Source of the DNA: Paenibacillus lutimineralis
GTDB lineage: Bacteria; Bacillota; Bacilli; Paenibacillales; Paenibacillaceae
Assembly: GCF_003991425.1 (NCBI RefSeq)
Contig: NZ_CP034346.1
Span: 409,501-473,500 of the forward strand
Length of the DNA: 64,000 nt
Direction: 5' to 3'
Part shown: in pieces, positions 51,601 through 59,553 of the stretch
How positions within the stretch are numbered: position 1 is the first letter of the stretch
Layout of the letters: every line of letters begins with the position of its first letter
Made by a program: the position numbers and the translations under genes
Notes under the pieces: generated by a model
The model's database searches: none
Seen by the model: the letters and a program-made list of their open reading frames with translations, nothing else
What the model was told of the DNA's origin: nothing

Positions 51601-53731
51601 CGATAGCTGGCGTCAATACGATCCAGGACTGCTTGATATTTTTTGTGAATATGCAGGGAAGGTCGGGCTAGAGTCCGGGGATCTATGGCAGGGCAATCAA
51701 AGTGTTCTGATCAATGGGGCAATGCTGCTGAACTATGGGCATCCGCTCGGGGACATCTATGAAAGTCTGCTTGCCCACGCCGGGGATTTCATGAGACATA
51801 ACAACAGCTACCACTTGAAGCTGACGGCGGTATTTACCGCTCTGCTCGCCCGTCTGACAGGTTATAGATCAGCGGAGGACCCTTTTGCACGAATCGATGT
51901 GTCCAGCAGCGAGTTCGCTCATGGTGATGAGCTCCATGTGATCCAGGAGCTGGTCTATATTTATCAATACGTGAGCGGATATGTGCTAGGAGAATATCAG
52001 CAAGCGGAGGAAGCGCTGGGTCAGGCAGCGGTTATTGCGAGAGCTCGTTCTAAACAATTCGATCATATACTTCAGGATACTTATGAATCATTGGTGTGGG
52101 CTCAGTTATACGAGCAGGCATCTGTATCTAAGCAACGGCAATATAGAGCAGGTATACACAAGCGTTTGAAAAAATTGAAGAAGTTTGCCGATCGCTGTCC
52201 TCACAATAATCTGCATAAATACCAGTTGATTCGAGCTGAATGGTATCGGATTAGCGACAAGTTGCATCTGGCGGAAGAATGGTATGAGCAGGCGATCGAA
52301 ACCGCACGTAAGTACGGACATACTCATGATCTAGGCATGGCAGCGGAGTGTTACGGCCAATATTGGCTCCGAAGAGATAGGCTGCAATTGGCGAAGCTCC
52401 ATCTATCGGTGTCCTATGATGCATACAAGAAATGGGGGGCGGCTGCAAAGTTATCTTCTATGGAGCGGCAATACGGCTATTTGTTGCCAAGAAGGCAAGA
52501 ACTGGGCTTAGAGAATATCGATTATATATCTGTTATGCAGTCGGCGCAGGCGATATCCGGAGAGATGGAAATGAACCGTCTGCTTCATAAGCTGATGAGT
52601 ATTATGCTGCATAATGCTGGTGCAGATTCAGGAGCGCTCTTATTTGATCACCATGGACAATGGGTGATTGAAGCCTACGGAACCCCTGAGGATCTCCAGA
52701 TCGAATCTATCCCGTATGAGGAGGATTTGGCTCCTATTCCTGCAGCTATTATTGGCTATGCGGCTAGAACCAAGGAGGAGATCGTGCTTCATGACGCCGC
52801 GAAGGAAGGCATGTTTGCGCGGGATCGCTATGTCCGTGACCAGGGACTGAAGTCGGTCATATGCCTGCCGATCATGTATCAGAATAAATTGATCTGTCTG
52901 CTCTATATGGAGAACCGGCTATCTACCGGTGTATTCACCCCGGAGCGGCTTGATATATTGAAGCTGCTCGGCTCGCAATGTGCAATTTCCATTGCTAATG
53001 CCGGGCTGTATACCGGGATCCAGATTCTTAAGGACAGTCTGGAGGAGCAGGTTGCTGAGCGAACTAGCAGTTTGGAGCAATCGATGCATGAGACAGCTGT
53101 CGCACTGGCCGAAGTGTCGATCTATGAGGACCGGAACCGAATCGCTCAGGAGATCCATGATATTGTCGGCCACACGCTCACTTCAACCATTTTGCAAATT
53201 GAGGCGGGCAGGCGGTTGTTCTATAAAGATGCAGAATCCGCTTCAGAGCGCTTGAAGGAAGCGCAGGAGCTGGTCAGGCATAGTCTGAATGAAATTCGCG
53301 GAGCCGTTCATATGCTGAAGGAGGACAAGCATGCCGACTTCATGCCGATTCTAAGGCAGCTGATTCGTGATACGGAGCGCAATACGGGAGTTGTGATCCA
53401 TGCTTCTATTTACGAACCGCCTGAGCTATCCCAAGCTCAGAAGAAGACGATCTATCACGCTCTTCAGGAAGGTCTGACGAATGGAATCAGGCATGGAGGG
53501 AGTACGGAGTTTCACTTCAGCCTGCGAACAGTGGGCTCTAACATCGAGTTTAAGCTTAAGGACCAAGGTCTAGGGGCAGAGCATATCAAGATGGGCTTTG
53601 GACTGAAGGCGATGAAGGATCGGGTCGAGCAATTGGGGGGAAGCCTTGTCGTTGATATGCAGTTGAATCAAGGCTGTGAGATCGTGATAAATTTGCCTTA
53701 CGCATCGCGTTGGATTGGAGAGAAGGTATGA
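48668..53731 (+). CDS. 1687-residue kinase-like / AAA ATPase / GAF / histidine kinase fusion
   Basis: Start ATG 48668 after AAGGAGGA. Domains in order: Ser/Thr kinase-like (1-275) with YMSPEQTGRTGR and RTDYYSLGITLYELLSG; AAA ATPase (about 305-560), Walker A GEWGIGKTS with Lys near 335 and Walker B LVLFMDDLQW near 453-462; helical TPR-like region (about 650-1270); GAF (about 1295-1435); and a NarL-type histidine kinase with phospho-acceptor His near 1497 in AQEIHDIVGHTL and ATPase N-box EGLTNGIRHGG. In the kinase-like part the usual HRD is LHE, the Mg-binding Asn is Tyr (EIIPLYIYVN), and DFG is DLR, so it is probably a pseudokinase. No membrane segment, so a cytoplasmic integrator. Coupled to the regulator at 53728. 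Confidence 0.9.
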   Translation: MIELLGYETIGRLSSNEEVVLYRLRCPSDGQYVIAKTTCEEYPQQKLTDSFQYEFDLLHKLDGRGTAKTYGLHMLKNRPVLLLRDDGGITLDQFLRSGSKPLDLTTFLEIAIEIVRSLMVLQRENIILHEIIPLYIYVNPSAKSVRFIDLRLCSTDLNQSPLSIRSRPESVLPYMSPEQTGRTGRRADFRTDYYSLGITLYELLSGSLPFDLQDVSNIVYRHIARTPEPLHPKYPSIPVTVSDIIAKCIQKTPEARYSSAYGIKYDLEECLFRYQASGKIDSFVLGSHDVPERWSGPISYYGRQAEQQQLLDVLDQVSEGGAQVVLVQGEWGIGKTSFVQRTILDHASHEGFFAQSRLASNPSASPFDVWIQLIDELLNRLFMERKVQIEIWRLRILEVLDGLGQLLVDLVPRLELLIGEQPPVLSLPSLEAQQRLHMLMNRFIQIFAQKGHPLVLFMDDLQWMDEASLQYLTHLLNDSELKHMLVILACRDMEGSAADSAMLLEGRLKSAYVKRSHILLRGLDRVAIQQLLKDTIHYDASQDERLVRTLFYKTGGNPLFLQRLLQDLVSERRIFFDEETRGWCWDLPYIAGMNVPGNASSYVRDKMKALSKQQASILGQAACLGNGFSLELLSFITGRSLEEFKEIMDFANQEHFIHISDDGQGYQFLNDYVRQEAYELLPEAERQKIHLRFGHYLVEQLHNGDESDVFTAVNHLNKALELLNEPKQRRQAVELNLQAGLKAKQATAYETALIYLRNSSSLLTEESWDSDYALTFQIYRERAEAEFLCSHVEEANQLFSLLLHHAESSQDKALVYMIKLQLEASNDNHEEVISLGMRSLELLGVKHTFEPSTIGLILRLLKVSRMLQQHSPETLLQLPAMTDEARKAAMMTLVYTSNACFHVNQKSWVSSICTMIEMTLDYGMTPEASIGFTGYALFLYYQFQRDEEAFKWGTLGCKLAKPYPALYAKALTSFSLCFDSWRQYDPGLLDIFCEYAGKVGLESGDLWQGNQSVLINGAMLLNYGHPLGDIYESLLAHAGDFMRHNNSYHLKLTAVFTALLARLTGYRSAEDPFARIDVSSSEFAHGDELHVIQELVYIYQYVSGYVLGEYQQAEEALGQAAVIARARSKQFDHILQDTYESLVWAQLYEQASVSKQRQYRAGIHKRLKKLKKFADRCPHNNLHKYQLIRAEWYRISDKLHLAEEWYEQAIETARKYGHTHDLGMAAECYGQYWLRRDRLQLAKLHLSVSYDAYKKWGAAAKLSSMERQYGYLLPRRQELGLENIDYISVMQSAQAISGEMEMNRLLHKLMSIMLHNAGADSGALLFDHHGQWVIEAYGTPEDLQIESIPYEEDLAPIPAAIIGYAARTKEEIVLHDAAKEGMFARDRYVRDQGLKSVICLPIMYQNKLICLLYMENRLSTGVFTPERLDILKLLGSQCAISIANAGLYTGIQILKDSLEEQVAERTSSLEQSMHETAVALAEVSIYEDRNRIAQEIHDIVGHTLTSTILQIEAGRRLFYKDAESASERLKEAQELVRHSLNEIRGAVHMLKEDKHADFMPILRQLIRDTERNTGVVIHASIYEPPELSQAQKKTIYHALQEGLTNGIRHGGSTEFHFSLRTVGSNIEFKLKDQGLGAEHIKMGFGLKAMKDRVEQLGGSLVVDMQLNQGCEIVINLPYASRWIGEKV

Positions 53732-54381
53732 AGAAGATTTCAATAGTGATTGCTGATGATCAGATGCTGACACGGGAAGGCTTACGGACGATTCTCGATC
53801 TTGAGGATGATCTTGAGGTCATTGGTGTAGCCAGAAATGGCCAGGAAGTCTGCGAAATGGTGGATACACTACAGCCGGATCTCGTGCTGCTCGACATTCG
53901 TATGCCGGTCATGGATGGAATTAGTGCGCTGAAGCGAATCAAGCAGAATCATCCCGATGTATTTATTCTAATTCTGACTACTTTTATAGAGACGGATTAT
54001 ATTGTAGAAGGCTTGGCTAATGGGGCGAGCGGGTATATGCTGAAGGATATGGATGCGGATAAAATGATTGCTTCAATCCGTGATACCGTATCCGGACAAT
54101 TCGTTCTACCCGCAGCCGTCGCAGCGAAACTGGCGGCACGGATGAATCGGTTCAATGAGGAATATGAGCAGTGGCAAAGATCGACCCTAGAGCAAATTAA
54201 GCTAACGGATCGTGAGGAAGAGCTGGCTCACCTGATTATCAAAGGTTTGAATAATCGTGAAATTGCCGATGCACTGCATATTGCCGAAGGTACCGCCCGG
54301 AATTATATCAGCAATCTATACAGTAAGTTGGAGGTTGTGGATCGGGCGCAGGCGATCGTTCGCCTGCAGTCCATTATTTGA
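53728..54381 (+). CDS. NarL/FixJ-family response regulator
   Basis: 217 residues from ATG 53728, overlapping the TGA of the giant kinase by four bases. Receiver domain with IADDQML, phospho-acceptor Asp56 in VLLDIRMPVMDG and Lys in GYMLKDM. The C-terminal LuxR-type helix-turn-helix is LTDREEELAHLIIKGLNNRE followed by IADALHIAEGTARNYISNLY. Translation coupling makes it the partner of the kinase at 48668-53731. Target genes unknown. Confidence 0.93.
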   Translation: MKKISIVIADDQMLTREGLRTILDLEDDLEVIGVARNGQEVCEMVDTLQPDLVLLDIRMPVMDGISALKRIKQNHPDVFILILTTFIETDYIVEGLANGASGYMLKDMDADKMIASIRDTVSGQFVLPAAVAAKLAARMNRFNEEYEQWQRSTLEQIKLTDREEELAHLIIKGLNNREIADALHIAEGTARNYISNLYSKLEVVDRAQAIVRLQSII

Positions 54382-54423
54382 TGGACTATCTAATCTAACA
54401 AGAGTATTCTGGAGGAGTGTATG

Positions 54424-54522
54424 TGGGGATTTGGACGGTGTATGATGAAACTTTTTACAGAATCAGGTATATTTCCGCGGGTCCCCGACTATATTATAAG
54501 AGTGTGTTTCAAGCACACTAGT
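54424..54522 (+). CDS. Possible 32-residue peptide gene
   Basis: GTG 54424 lies 6 nt after GGAGGAG. The frame encodes 32 residues beginning MGIWTVYDETFYRIRY and ends at TAG 54520. A competing ATG at 54421 in another frame opens 74 residues, but the ribosome site is only 3 nt away. Composition looks protein-like, with many Tyr and Arg, but I recognise no family. It occupies part of the 420-bp gap between the response regulator and cspA. Could equally be a remnant. Confidence 0.25.
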
Positions 54523-54633
54523 TGCAGGCTTCGAAATGACCTCAAAACGGTTCATATTGTTGTTACAGGTGCTAAACATAAAGACTTGAATCATTCTTTA
54601 CAGGGAACAGGTAATAAATCCAAATTAGTACAG

Positions 54634-54662
54634 TTGCTTATTTAAGCGAATTGAACTATAAT
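54634..54662 (+). promoter_or_regulatory. cspA promoter
   Basis: TTGCTT (54634-54639), 17-bp spacer, TATAAT (54657-54662). The expected start near 54669 gives a ~130-nt untranslated leader, the length usual for cold-shock genes. Confidence 0.7.
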
Positions 54663-54690
54663 GAGAGTAATTGGAATTTTGGCCTGAACT

Positions 54691-54742
54691 CACATATTGT
54701 AGAGGGTTATGATTTTAAGTGCATAGCCTTGTGCAATATGTG
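54691..54742 (+). promoter_or_regulatory. Stem-loop in the cspA leader
   Basis: CACATATTG pairs with CAATATGTG, and internally AGGGTTATG pairs with CATAGCCTT, giving about 18 bp in two helices, followed by ATTTTTATT. It could act as a temperature-dependent structure or as an attenuator. Confidence 0.6.
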
Positions 54743-54801
54743 ATTTTTATTATTTAAACGAATATAGAGGTCATATAATTAAATTTTTGGAGGTAATATT
54801 C

Positions 54802-55002
54802 ATGGAAACAGGAACAGTTAAATGGTTCAACGCAGAGAAAGGCTTTGGTTTTATCGAGGTTGAAGGCGGCAACGACGTATTCGTGCATTTCAGCGCGATC
54901 GTTGGCGATGGCTTCAAATCTTTGGACGAAGGCCAACGCGTTGAGTTCAACGTAGTTCAAGGCAACCGTGGTCCACAAGCCGAGAACGTTGTTAAGCTGT
55001 AA
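54802..55002 (+). CDS. cspA: Cold-shock protein, CspA family
   Basis: 66 residues from ATG 54802, after TTGGAGGTAAT. The five-strand OB fold is complete: [16 protein letters not shown] with RNP1 [15 protein letters not shown] with RNP2 VFVHF, and the C-terminal [10 protein letters not shown]. It binds single-stranded RNA and prevents harmful structure at low temperature. Preceded by a long structured leader, which in this family controls mRNA stability and translation with temperature. A second cold-inducible gene, ydjO-like, follows after a terminator. Confidence 0.96.
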   Translation: METGTVKWFNAEKGFGFIEVEGGNDVFVHFSAIVGDGFKSLDEGQRVEFNVVQGNRGPQAENVVKL

Positions 55003-55019
55003 GCTTATCTAAAGATAAT

Positions 55020-55057
55020 ATGCCCCAGACGTACAAGTTTGGGGCATTTTATTTTAT
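55020..55057 (+). terminator. Rho-independent terminator of cspA
   Basis: ATGCCCCA pairs with TGGGGCAT across a loop of about 12 nt and is followed by a T-rich run. It sits 18 bp after the cspA stop. Confidence 0.85.
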
Positions 55058-55095
55058 CAGCTAATCATTCCAGATGAGAAAGAGAGGGATGCTTC

Positions 55096-55305
55096 GTGTA
55101 CAACTCGAGAAAAAAGCAAGCGGAAGAAATTCCAGAGGAGATCACGGCCATTTGGTCTTGCACGAATGATGATTGCAACGGTTGGATGAGACGCAACTTT
55201 GCTTTTTTGAATCACCCTACTTGTCCTCAATGTGGGTCTACCATGGCGGAAGATGAGCGGATGCTCGCAGTATTGACCAATACCAGCTTCAATCATCACG
55301 GTTGA
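55096..55305 (+). CDS. ydjO: YdjO-like cold-inducible protein
   Basis: 69 residues from GTG 55096 after GAGAGGGATG. Two Cys pairs, WSCTNDDCNGWMRRNF and PTCPQCGSTM, form a probable zinc ribbon, and the order and spacing match the Bacillus cold-inducible protein YdjO as I know it. Located 93 bp after cspA with a terminator between, so partial read-through or an own promoter is likely. Biochemical role unknown; RNA or protein binding is a guess. Confidence 0.82.
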   Translation: MYNSRKKQAEEIPEEITAIWSCTNDDCNGWMRRNFAFLNHPTCPQCGSTMAEDERMLAVLTNTSFNHHG

Positions 55306-55361
55306 ATGAAGTAAGCTAAGAAACATGGGGTAGAAAACTATATGATGAATTTTTCTTTATG

Positions 55362-55400
55362 AACTGACGCTCGGTACAATGCCGGTGTCAGTTTTTTGTT
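55362..55400 (+). terminator. Rho-independent terminator of ydjO
   Basis: AACTGAC pairs with GTCAGTT, with further CGG/CCG pairing inside, then TTTTTTG. 57 bp after the stop. Confidence 0.75.
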
Positions 55401-55520
55401 ATCTGCATACTCCTTATTTGTTAGGACGATCTACTGTGAACATATGTCTTGTCATTACAGGTGTCTAGGGTATAATGGGCCATAATGGTCTTGCATCACT
55501 ATAATGGGAGGCTAATGATA

Positions 55521-56300
55521 ATGCATACAAGACACAGTCTAATCAATCAATTAGCGGCGGCCAATATCGATCGCCAAGGCACTCTGCTCGTGCATTCATC
55601 CATGAAGAGCATTGGTGAAGTAGATGGAGGAGCCGATACGGTGCTGGATGCACTAAGTGAATATATGCAGGAGGGGCTGCTTGTTCTTCCGACACATACC
55701 TGGTCTTACATTAATGCGGATAATCCAAAGTTTTATGTGGAGACCTCCCCATCCTGCGTCGGCATTTTGCCGGAATTGTTCCGGGGGCGTGAAGGCGCGA
55801 TTCGTTCTTACCACCCGACACATTCGGTGGCGGCTCTGGGCGAGGATGCAGCCGAATTCGTAGCCGGGGCGGAATTATGCGATACGCCTTGCCATAGGGA
55901 ATCCCCATGGGGCAAGCTGTTGGATCGCCAAGCGACGATTATGCTTGTGGGTGTTGATCTAAGACGCAATACTTTCATTCATGGGATCGAGGAATGGGTG
56001 GACATACCTGGCAGAGTTACGGATAGTCATGAGCAATTATTCGTTGTGCTTGGTGATGGAACGGAGATTCCGGTGCCTTCACGACGTCATTATGGACTGT
56101 CATGGTCGGAGCATTTCTGGAAGGTAGAGAAGATTCTTGAACGGGAAGGGGCAATCCGCAAGATCAAGTTCGGTGATGCCGTCACCTGGATCTGTGATAC
56201 CGTGCAGATGACGGACATACTGACGAAGATGCTGCATGAGAATCCGGACTTATTCTCGGATAATGAGCCGCTTGCCGATGAACTTGTACACTTGCCCTAA
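55521..56300 (+). CDS. AAC(3)-family N-acetyltransferase
   Basis: 259 residues from ATG 55521, with GGGAGG 9 nt upstream; ATG 55515 is possible. Family signatures: LLVHSSMKSIGEVDGGADTV near residue 22, LPTHTWSYIN near residue 56, and RSYHPTHSVAALG near residue 94, containing the conserved Ser-x-His-Pro segment. AAC(3) enzymes transfer acetyl from acetyl-CoA to the 3-amino group of aminoglycosides; the chromosomal YokD-like members may have other substrates. No resistance claim can be made from sequence alone. It stands upstream of moaE but with a 70-bp gap and probably a separate promoter. Confidence 0.88.
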   Translation: MHTRHSLINQLAAANIDRQGTLLVHSSMKSIGEVDGGADTVLDALSEYMQEGLLVLPTHTWSYINADNPKFYVETSPSCVGILPELFRGREGAIRSYHPTHSVAALGEDAAEFVAGAELCDTPCHRESPWGKLLDRQATIMLVGVDLRRNTFIHGIEEWVDIPGRVTDSHEQLFVVLGDGTEIPVPSRRHYGLSWSEHFWKVEKILEREGAIRKIKFGDAVTWICDTVQMTDILTKMLHENPDLFSDNEPLADELVHLP

Positions 56301-56370
56301 TCGGGAATTTGGATTCATAATGATATAGTGGTAAATATCGACGTTACGAATATATCAAGTGAGGATTTAT

Positions 56371-56814
56371 ATGAAGCAATATGAAATTGTCGAACAGCCC
56401 ATAGAGGTTCAGCTTTATATCGATTACGTGCTTCATCCTGGAGCAGGTGCGGTAACGGTATTTACGGGACATGTCCGCGAGTGGACGCAAGGGGTTAAAA
56501 CGTTGTTTCTTGCTTATGAGGCGTATGTTCCAATGGCCGAGAAGATGCTGGCTCGGGTTGGCGAAGAGATCGAAGAAAAGTGGCCTGGTACAAGAGTAGC
56601 GATTGCTCATCGTATCGGTGAATTGCAAATCTCCGACATCGCGGTAGTCATCGCGGTCTCTTCTCCACATCGTAAGGCAGCCTATGAGGCGAATGAATAC
56701 GCAATTGAGCGTATTAAGGAAATCGTACCGATCTGGAAGAAGGAAATTTGGGAGAATGGCGAGGAATGGATCGGTGATCAGCGGAGAAATCCAGAGCCGA
56801 AAGAAACTCCTTGA
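56371..56814 (+). CDS. moaE: Molybdopterin synthase catalytic subunit MoaE
   Basis: 147 residues from ATG 56371, six bases after AAGTGAGG. MoaE motifs: GAGAVTVFTGHVREWTQG near residue 30, LAYEAYVPMAEKML near residue 49, VAIAHRIGELQISDIAVVIA and the C-terminal IWKKEIWENGEEWIG with the conserved Lys. MoaE and MoaD convert precursor Z to molybdopterin; no moaD is visible here. moaA follows after 40 bp, in the same direction. Confidence 0.94.
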   Translation: MKQYEIVEQPIEVQLYIDYVLHPGAGAVTVFTGHVREWTQGVKTLFLAYEAYVPMAEKMLARVGEEIEEKWPGTRVAIAHRIGELQISDIAVVIAVSSPHRKAAYEANEYAIERIKEIVPIWKKEIWENGEEWIGDQRRNPEPKETP

Positions 56815-56854
56815 TCAATCTGAAGTTTAGCTATACAAAGAAGGTGAAGCAGCT

Positions 56855-57871
56855 ATGAAAATAGAGCCGATGCAGGATCAACTGCAGAGGCCGATTAGGG
56901 ATTTGCGGATATCTGTGACCGACCGCTGTAATTTTCGCTGCACCTATTGTATGCCTAAAGAAATCTTTGGCGATGATTACAGGTTCCTGCCCAGCGAAGA
57001 ACTGCTCACCTTTGAAGAGATCGTCTTAGTTGCAGAGATTTTTGCCTCTCTCGGTGTCCGTAAGCTCCGTCTGACAGGCGGTGAGCCACTGTTGCGCAGC
57101 AATTTGCCATCGTTGATTGAGAGGCTATGGCAGATCGACGGGATCGAAGATATTGGACTGACAACGAACGGACTGTTACTAGGACGATATGCAGACTCAC
57201 TGATGAATGCAGGGCTGCGCCGTGTGAATGTGAGCCTGGATGCGCTAGATCCTAAGCTGTTCGGACATATTAACGGACGAGGAATCGAGCCTTCACATAT
57301 TCTGGACAATATTGAATATGCAAGACAGATTGGTCTGCAGGTGAAGGTCAATATGGTGGTGGAGAAGGGCTTGAATGAGCAGGAGATTTTGCCTATGGCG
57401 GGCTACTTCAAAGAACGTGGGATCAAGCTCTGCTTCATTGAATTCATGGACGTTGGCAACGATAATGGTTGGAGTATGAAGAAGGTCGTGACCAAACGGG
57501 AAATTTATCAGTTGTTGTCTTCGCGATATGAATTGGAGCCGCTGGAGAGTAATTACTTCGGGGAGGTTGCCCAGCGATATCAGTATAAGGATGGCTCGGC
57601 CGAAATTGGCTTCATCACATCGGTATCGGAATCATTCTGTTCCACCTGTACCCGCGCCCGTCTGTCGTCAGAAGGTAAAATCTACACTTGTCTCTTCGCT
57701 TCGGAGGGCTTCGATCTGAGGCAAATGCTGCGTAGTGGGGCTACTAGATCTCAGCTTATTCATGCGATTCGCGATGTATGGGAGTCACGGCATGACCGCT
57801 ATTCCGATGAACGTACCGAACAGACGGCCCAGACCCGCAAAAAAATAAATATGTCCTATATTGGCGGATAA
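56855..57871 (+). CDS. moaA: GTP 3',8-cyclase MoaA (radical SAM)
   Basis: 338 residues, ATG 56855 with AAGGTGAAG. Radical SAM iron-sulfur site CNFRCTYC (Cys25, 29, 32), SAM-binding [10 protein letters not shown], and the second C-terminal cluster [18 protein letters not shown]. The protein ends in Gly-Gly, which is essential in MoaA. It performs the first step of molybdenum cofactor synthesis, the cyclisation of GTP. Cotranscribed with moaE. Other moa/mob genes must lie elsewhere. A strong terminator follows. Confidence 0.96.
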   Translation: MKIEPMQDQLQRPIRDLRISVTDRCNFRCTYCMPKEIFGDDYRFLPSEELLTFEEIVLVAEIFASLGVRKLRLTGGEPLLRSNLPSLIERLWQIDGIEDIGLTTNGLLLGRYADSLMNAGLRRVNVSLDALDPKLFGHINGRGIEPSHILDNIEYARQIGLQVKVNMVVEKGLNEQEILPMAGYFKERGIKLCFIEFMDVGNDNGWSMKKVVTKREIYQLLSSRYELEPLESNYFGEVAQRYQYKDGSAEIGFITSVSESFCSTCTRARLSSEGKIYTCLFASEGFDLRQMLRSGATRSQLIHAIRDVWESRHDRYSDERTEQTAQTRKKINMSYIGG

Positions 57872-57875
57872 TAAT

Positions 57876-57923
57876 AAGAGCAATCCTCCTCATCTCCTTC
57901 GGAGACAGGAATGGATTGCTCTT
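57876..57923. terminator. Bidirectional rho-independent terminator
   Basis: 11-bp stem AAGAGCAATCC/GGATTGCTCTT with an inner CTCC/GGAG hairpin between the converging moaA and HxlR genes. Confidence 0.85.
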
Positions 57924-57962
57924 GTGTGTTCTACTAGGCTGATAAAGTAAACGGCTGATCGG

Positions 57963-58280
57963 TTAGTCCAGTTCAACCCAGCGCGTCGCCCACTGTTGGA
58001 TATCATCCATCAAGGGGGCAAGGTCGCGGCCTTTATCAGTTAATGAGTATTCTATGCGTACGGGCTTCTCCGGATATACAGTGCGCTGTATGACACCTTC
58101 TGTCTCAAGCTCTCGCAGTCGGTCGGACAGAACTTTACCGCTCAGATTGGGTAAAGAGTTCTCGATATCGATAAATCGCTGCGGTCCGTCCAGCAGTCGG
58201 TATACAATTAATGTAGACCAACGTTTGCTCAATAGTTCAATAGCTCGTTCAAATCGGGGGCAAAGCTGCGGCATTTCCAT
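57963..58280 (-). CDS. HxlR-family winged-helix regulator
   Basis: 105 residues from ATG 58280 after AAGAGG. GTG 58289 overlaps the ribosome site. Typical HxlR sequence: CPRFERAIELLSKRWSTLIV, then RFIDIENSLPNLSGKVLSDRL and LETEGVIQRTVYPEKPVRIEY. The N-terminal Cys (residue 6) is the residue that senses thiol-reactive compounds in related regulators. The usual divergent target, an oxidoreductase, is absent: the sugar-sensor operon begins on the other side. A perfect inverted repeat at 58384-58400 is a candidate operator. Confidence 0.88.
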   Translation of the reverse strand: MEMPQLCPRFERAIELLSKRWSTLIVYRLLDGPQRFIDIENSLPNLSGKVLSDRLRELETEGVIQRTVYPEKPVRIEYSLTDKGRDLAPLMDDIQQWATRWVELD

Positions 58281-58383
58281 CGCTATCACCTCTTGTTAAG
58301 CATTATACATCCACTAAATAAAATTAACAAGATAACTTTTCGTAACCAATATTATCACTAGCGGATAAATTGTAGAAATATAT

Positions 58384-58400
58384 TTACTTTCATAAAGTAA
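58384..58400. promoter_or_regulatory. Inverted repeat, candidate HxlR operator
   Basis: TTACTTT-CAT-AAAGTAA is a perfect 7-bp inverted repeat 104 bp upstream of the HxlR start, in the 283-bp divergent region. A related sequence, ATAACTTTTCGTAAC, lies nearer the gene at about 58331-58345. Confidence 0.45.
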
Positions 58401-58563
58401 CCAAGGGTCATTTTATTTAAATTAATTAAACGATACAGCGAAGCAATAATACGTAATAGGTGTTGTAAAAGAACTGTAAAGAGTCTGCATAATTCATTAG
58501 TGTTATACTAACAGCACAGTTTTTATGAGAGCCTATGAAATGGATGAAGGATGTGTGCGCTCA

Positions 58564-59553
58564 ATGTCAAATCGCAAATGGCTGCTTGGACTGATCGCCC
58601 TCGTCGTTTTTTTTGCTTATATATTGTCTCAATTCTTCTTCTCGACGTTGAAAATCAATGATCTGGTACGACAAATTAGCTCGAACAAGGCGGAGGAGGC
58701 TTCACTTAAGTATGTTGTACTGATATCTCAGGAGCAAGACAATCCATTCTGGCGGGAAATGGAGAAGGGAGCTAAGGATGAAGCGGGGAAGCAGGGAATA
58801 AAGCTAGTCTACATGGGACCGATTCGCAGCAATCCGATAGAGCAGATCCGACTGCTGGAGAAATCGATTGCTCTGAGACCGGATGCGATTATGATCCAGG
58901 GCATGGCCGACCCGGGCTACGAACGGCTGATTAATCAGGCGGTAGCTCAAGGAATCCCCGTTATTACGGTGGATGCGGATGAACCGTCGAGCAAAAGGTT
59001 GGCTTATATAGGGACGGATAATCGGGCTGCTGGCAGACAGATGGGCGAGCTTGTGCTAAAAGATCATGCAGGCAACGGCAAGATTGGGGTCATTATCGGT
59101 AGTGAATTAGCAGACAGTCAGCGTCTAAGGCTGGAGGGGTTCCGCTCGGTGATTACCTCGGCTGCCGATATGGAAATCGTAGACGTCCGTTCTTCGAATA
59201 TTTCACATATTGGTGCTGCTAAGCAGACACGAGATATGCTCACCCAATATAGGGATATTAGAACGATCGTCGGATTCAGCTCCCTGGATGCCGGAGGCAT
59301 TCTGGAAGGAGTGAAGGCGATTGGTCAAGAGGGAGTTCGTATTTATGGGTTCGATGATCTGGAAATAACACGGCAAGGTATCGCGCGGGAGGAGATTAAG
59401 GCATCTATTGTTCAGCAGCCGCAGGAGATTGGTGCTAAGTCGATGGCTTTGCTAAGCAGCCTTTTTCAAGGAGACAAGCTTTCTGGGGAGTACTTCATTC
59501 CTACCTATATCTTAGATCAAGCTCAACTGCAGGGCGGAGGAATTAGCCCATGA
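58564..59553 (+). CDS. Membrane-tethered sugar-binding protein of a three-component sensor (XylFII-like)
   Basis: 329 residues from ATG 58564 (MSNRKWLLGL), 12 nt after AAGGA; earlier in-frame starts exist. A single N-terminal hydrophobic segment (about 5-25) lacks a lipobox, so the protein stays anchored with its binding domain outside. The rest is a type 1 periplasmic binding fold like ribose-binding protein: YVVLISQEQDNPFWREME, PDAIMIQGMADPGYERLI, GIPVITVDADEPSSKRLAYI and GTDNRAAGRQMG. The arrangement with a LytS/YesM-type kinase and a YesN-type regulator equals XylFII-LytS-YesN of Clostridium. The nearby sugar porter suggests a pentose or hexose signal. Confidence 0.88.
   Translation: MSNRKWLLGLIALVVFFAYILSQFFFSTLKINDLVRQISSNKAEEASLKYVVLISQEQDNPFWREMEKGAKDEAGKQGIKLVYMGPIRSNPIEQIRLLEKSIALRPDAIMIQGMADPGYERLINQAVAQGIPVITVDADEPSSKRLAYIGTDNRAAGRQMGELVLKDHAGNGKIGVIIGSELADSQRLRLEGFRSVITSAADMEIVDVRSSNISHIGAAKQTRDMLTQYRDIRTIVGFSSLDAGGILEGVKAIGQEGVRIYGFDDLEITRQGIAREEIKASIVQQPQEIGAKSMALLSSLFQGDKLSGEYFIPTYILDQAQLQGGGISP

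Noticed and set aside
54421..54645. 74-codon open frame starting at ATG 54421
   Set aside because: Ribosome site is only 3 nt away and the frame runs into the cspA promoter region; the overlapping 32-codon frame at GTG 54424 is better placed, though also uncertain.
55521..56300. Mobile antibiotic-resistance gene
   Set aside because: The AAC(3)-like gene has no flanking insertion sequence, integron or compositional shift; it looks like a resident chromosomal relative.
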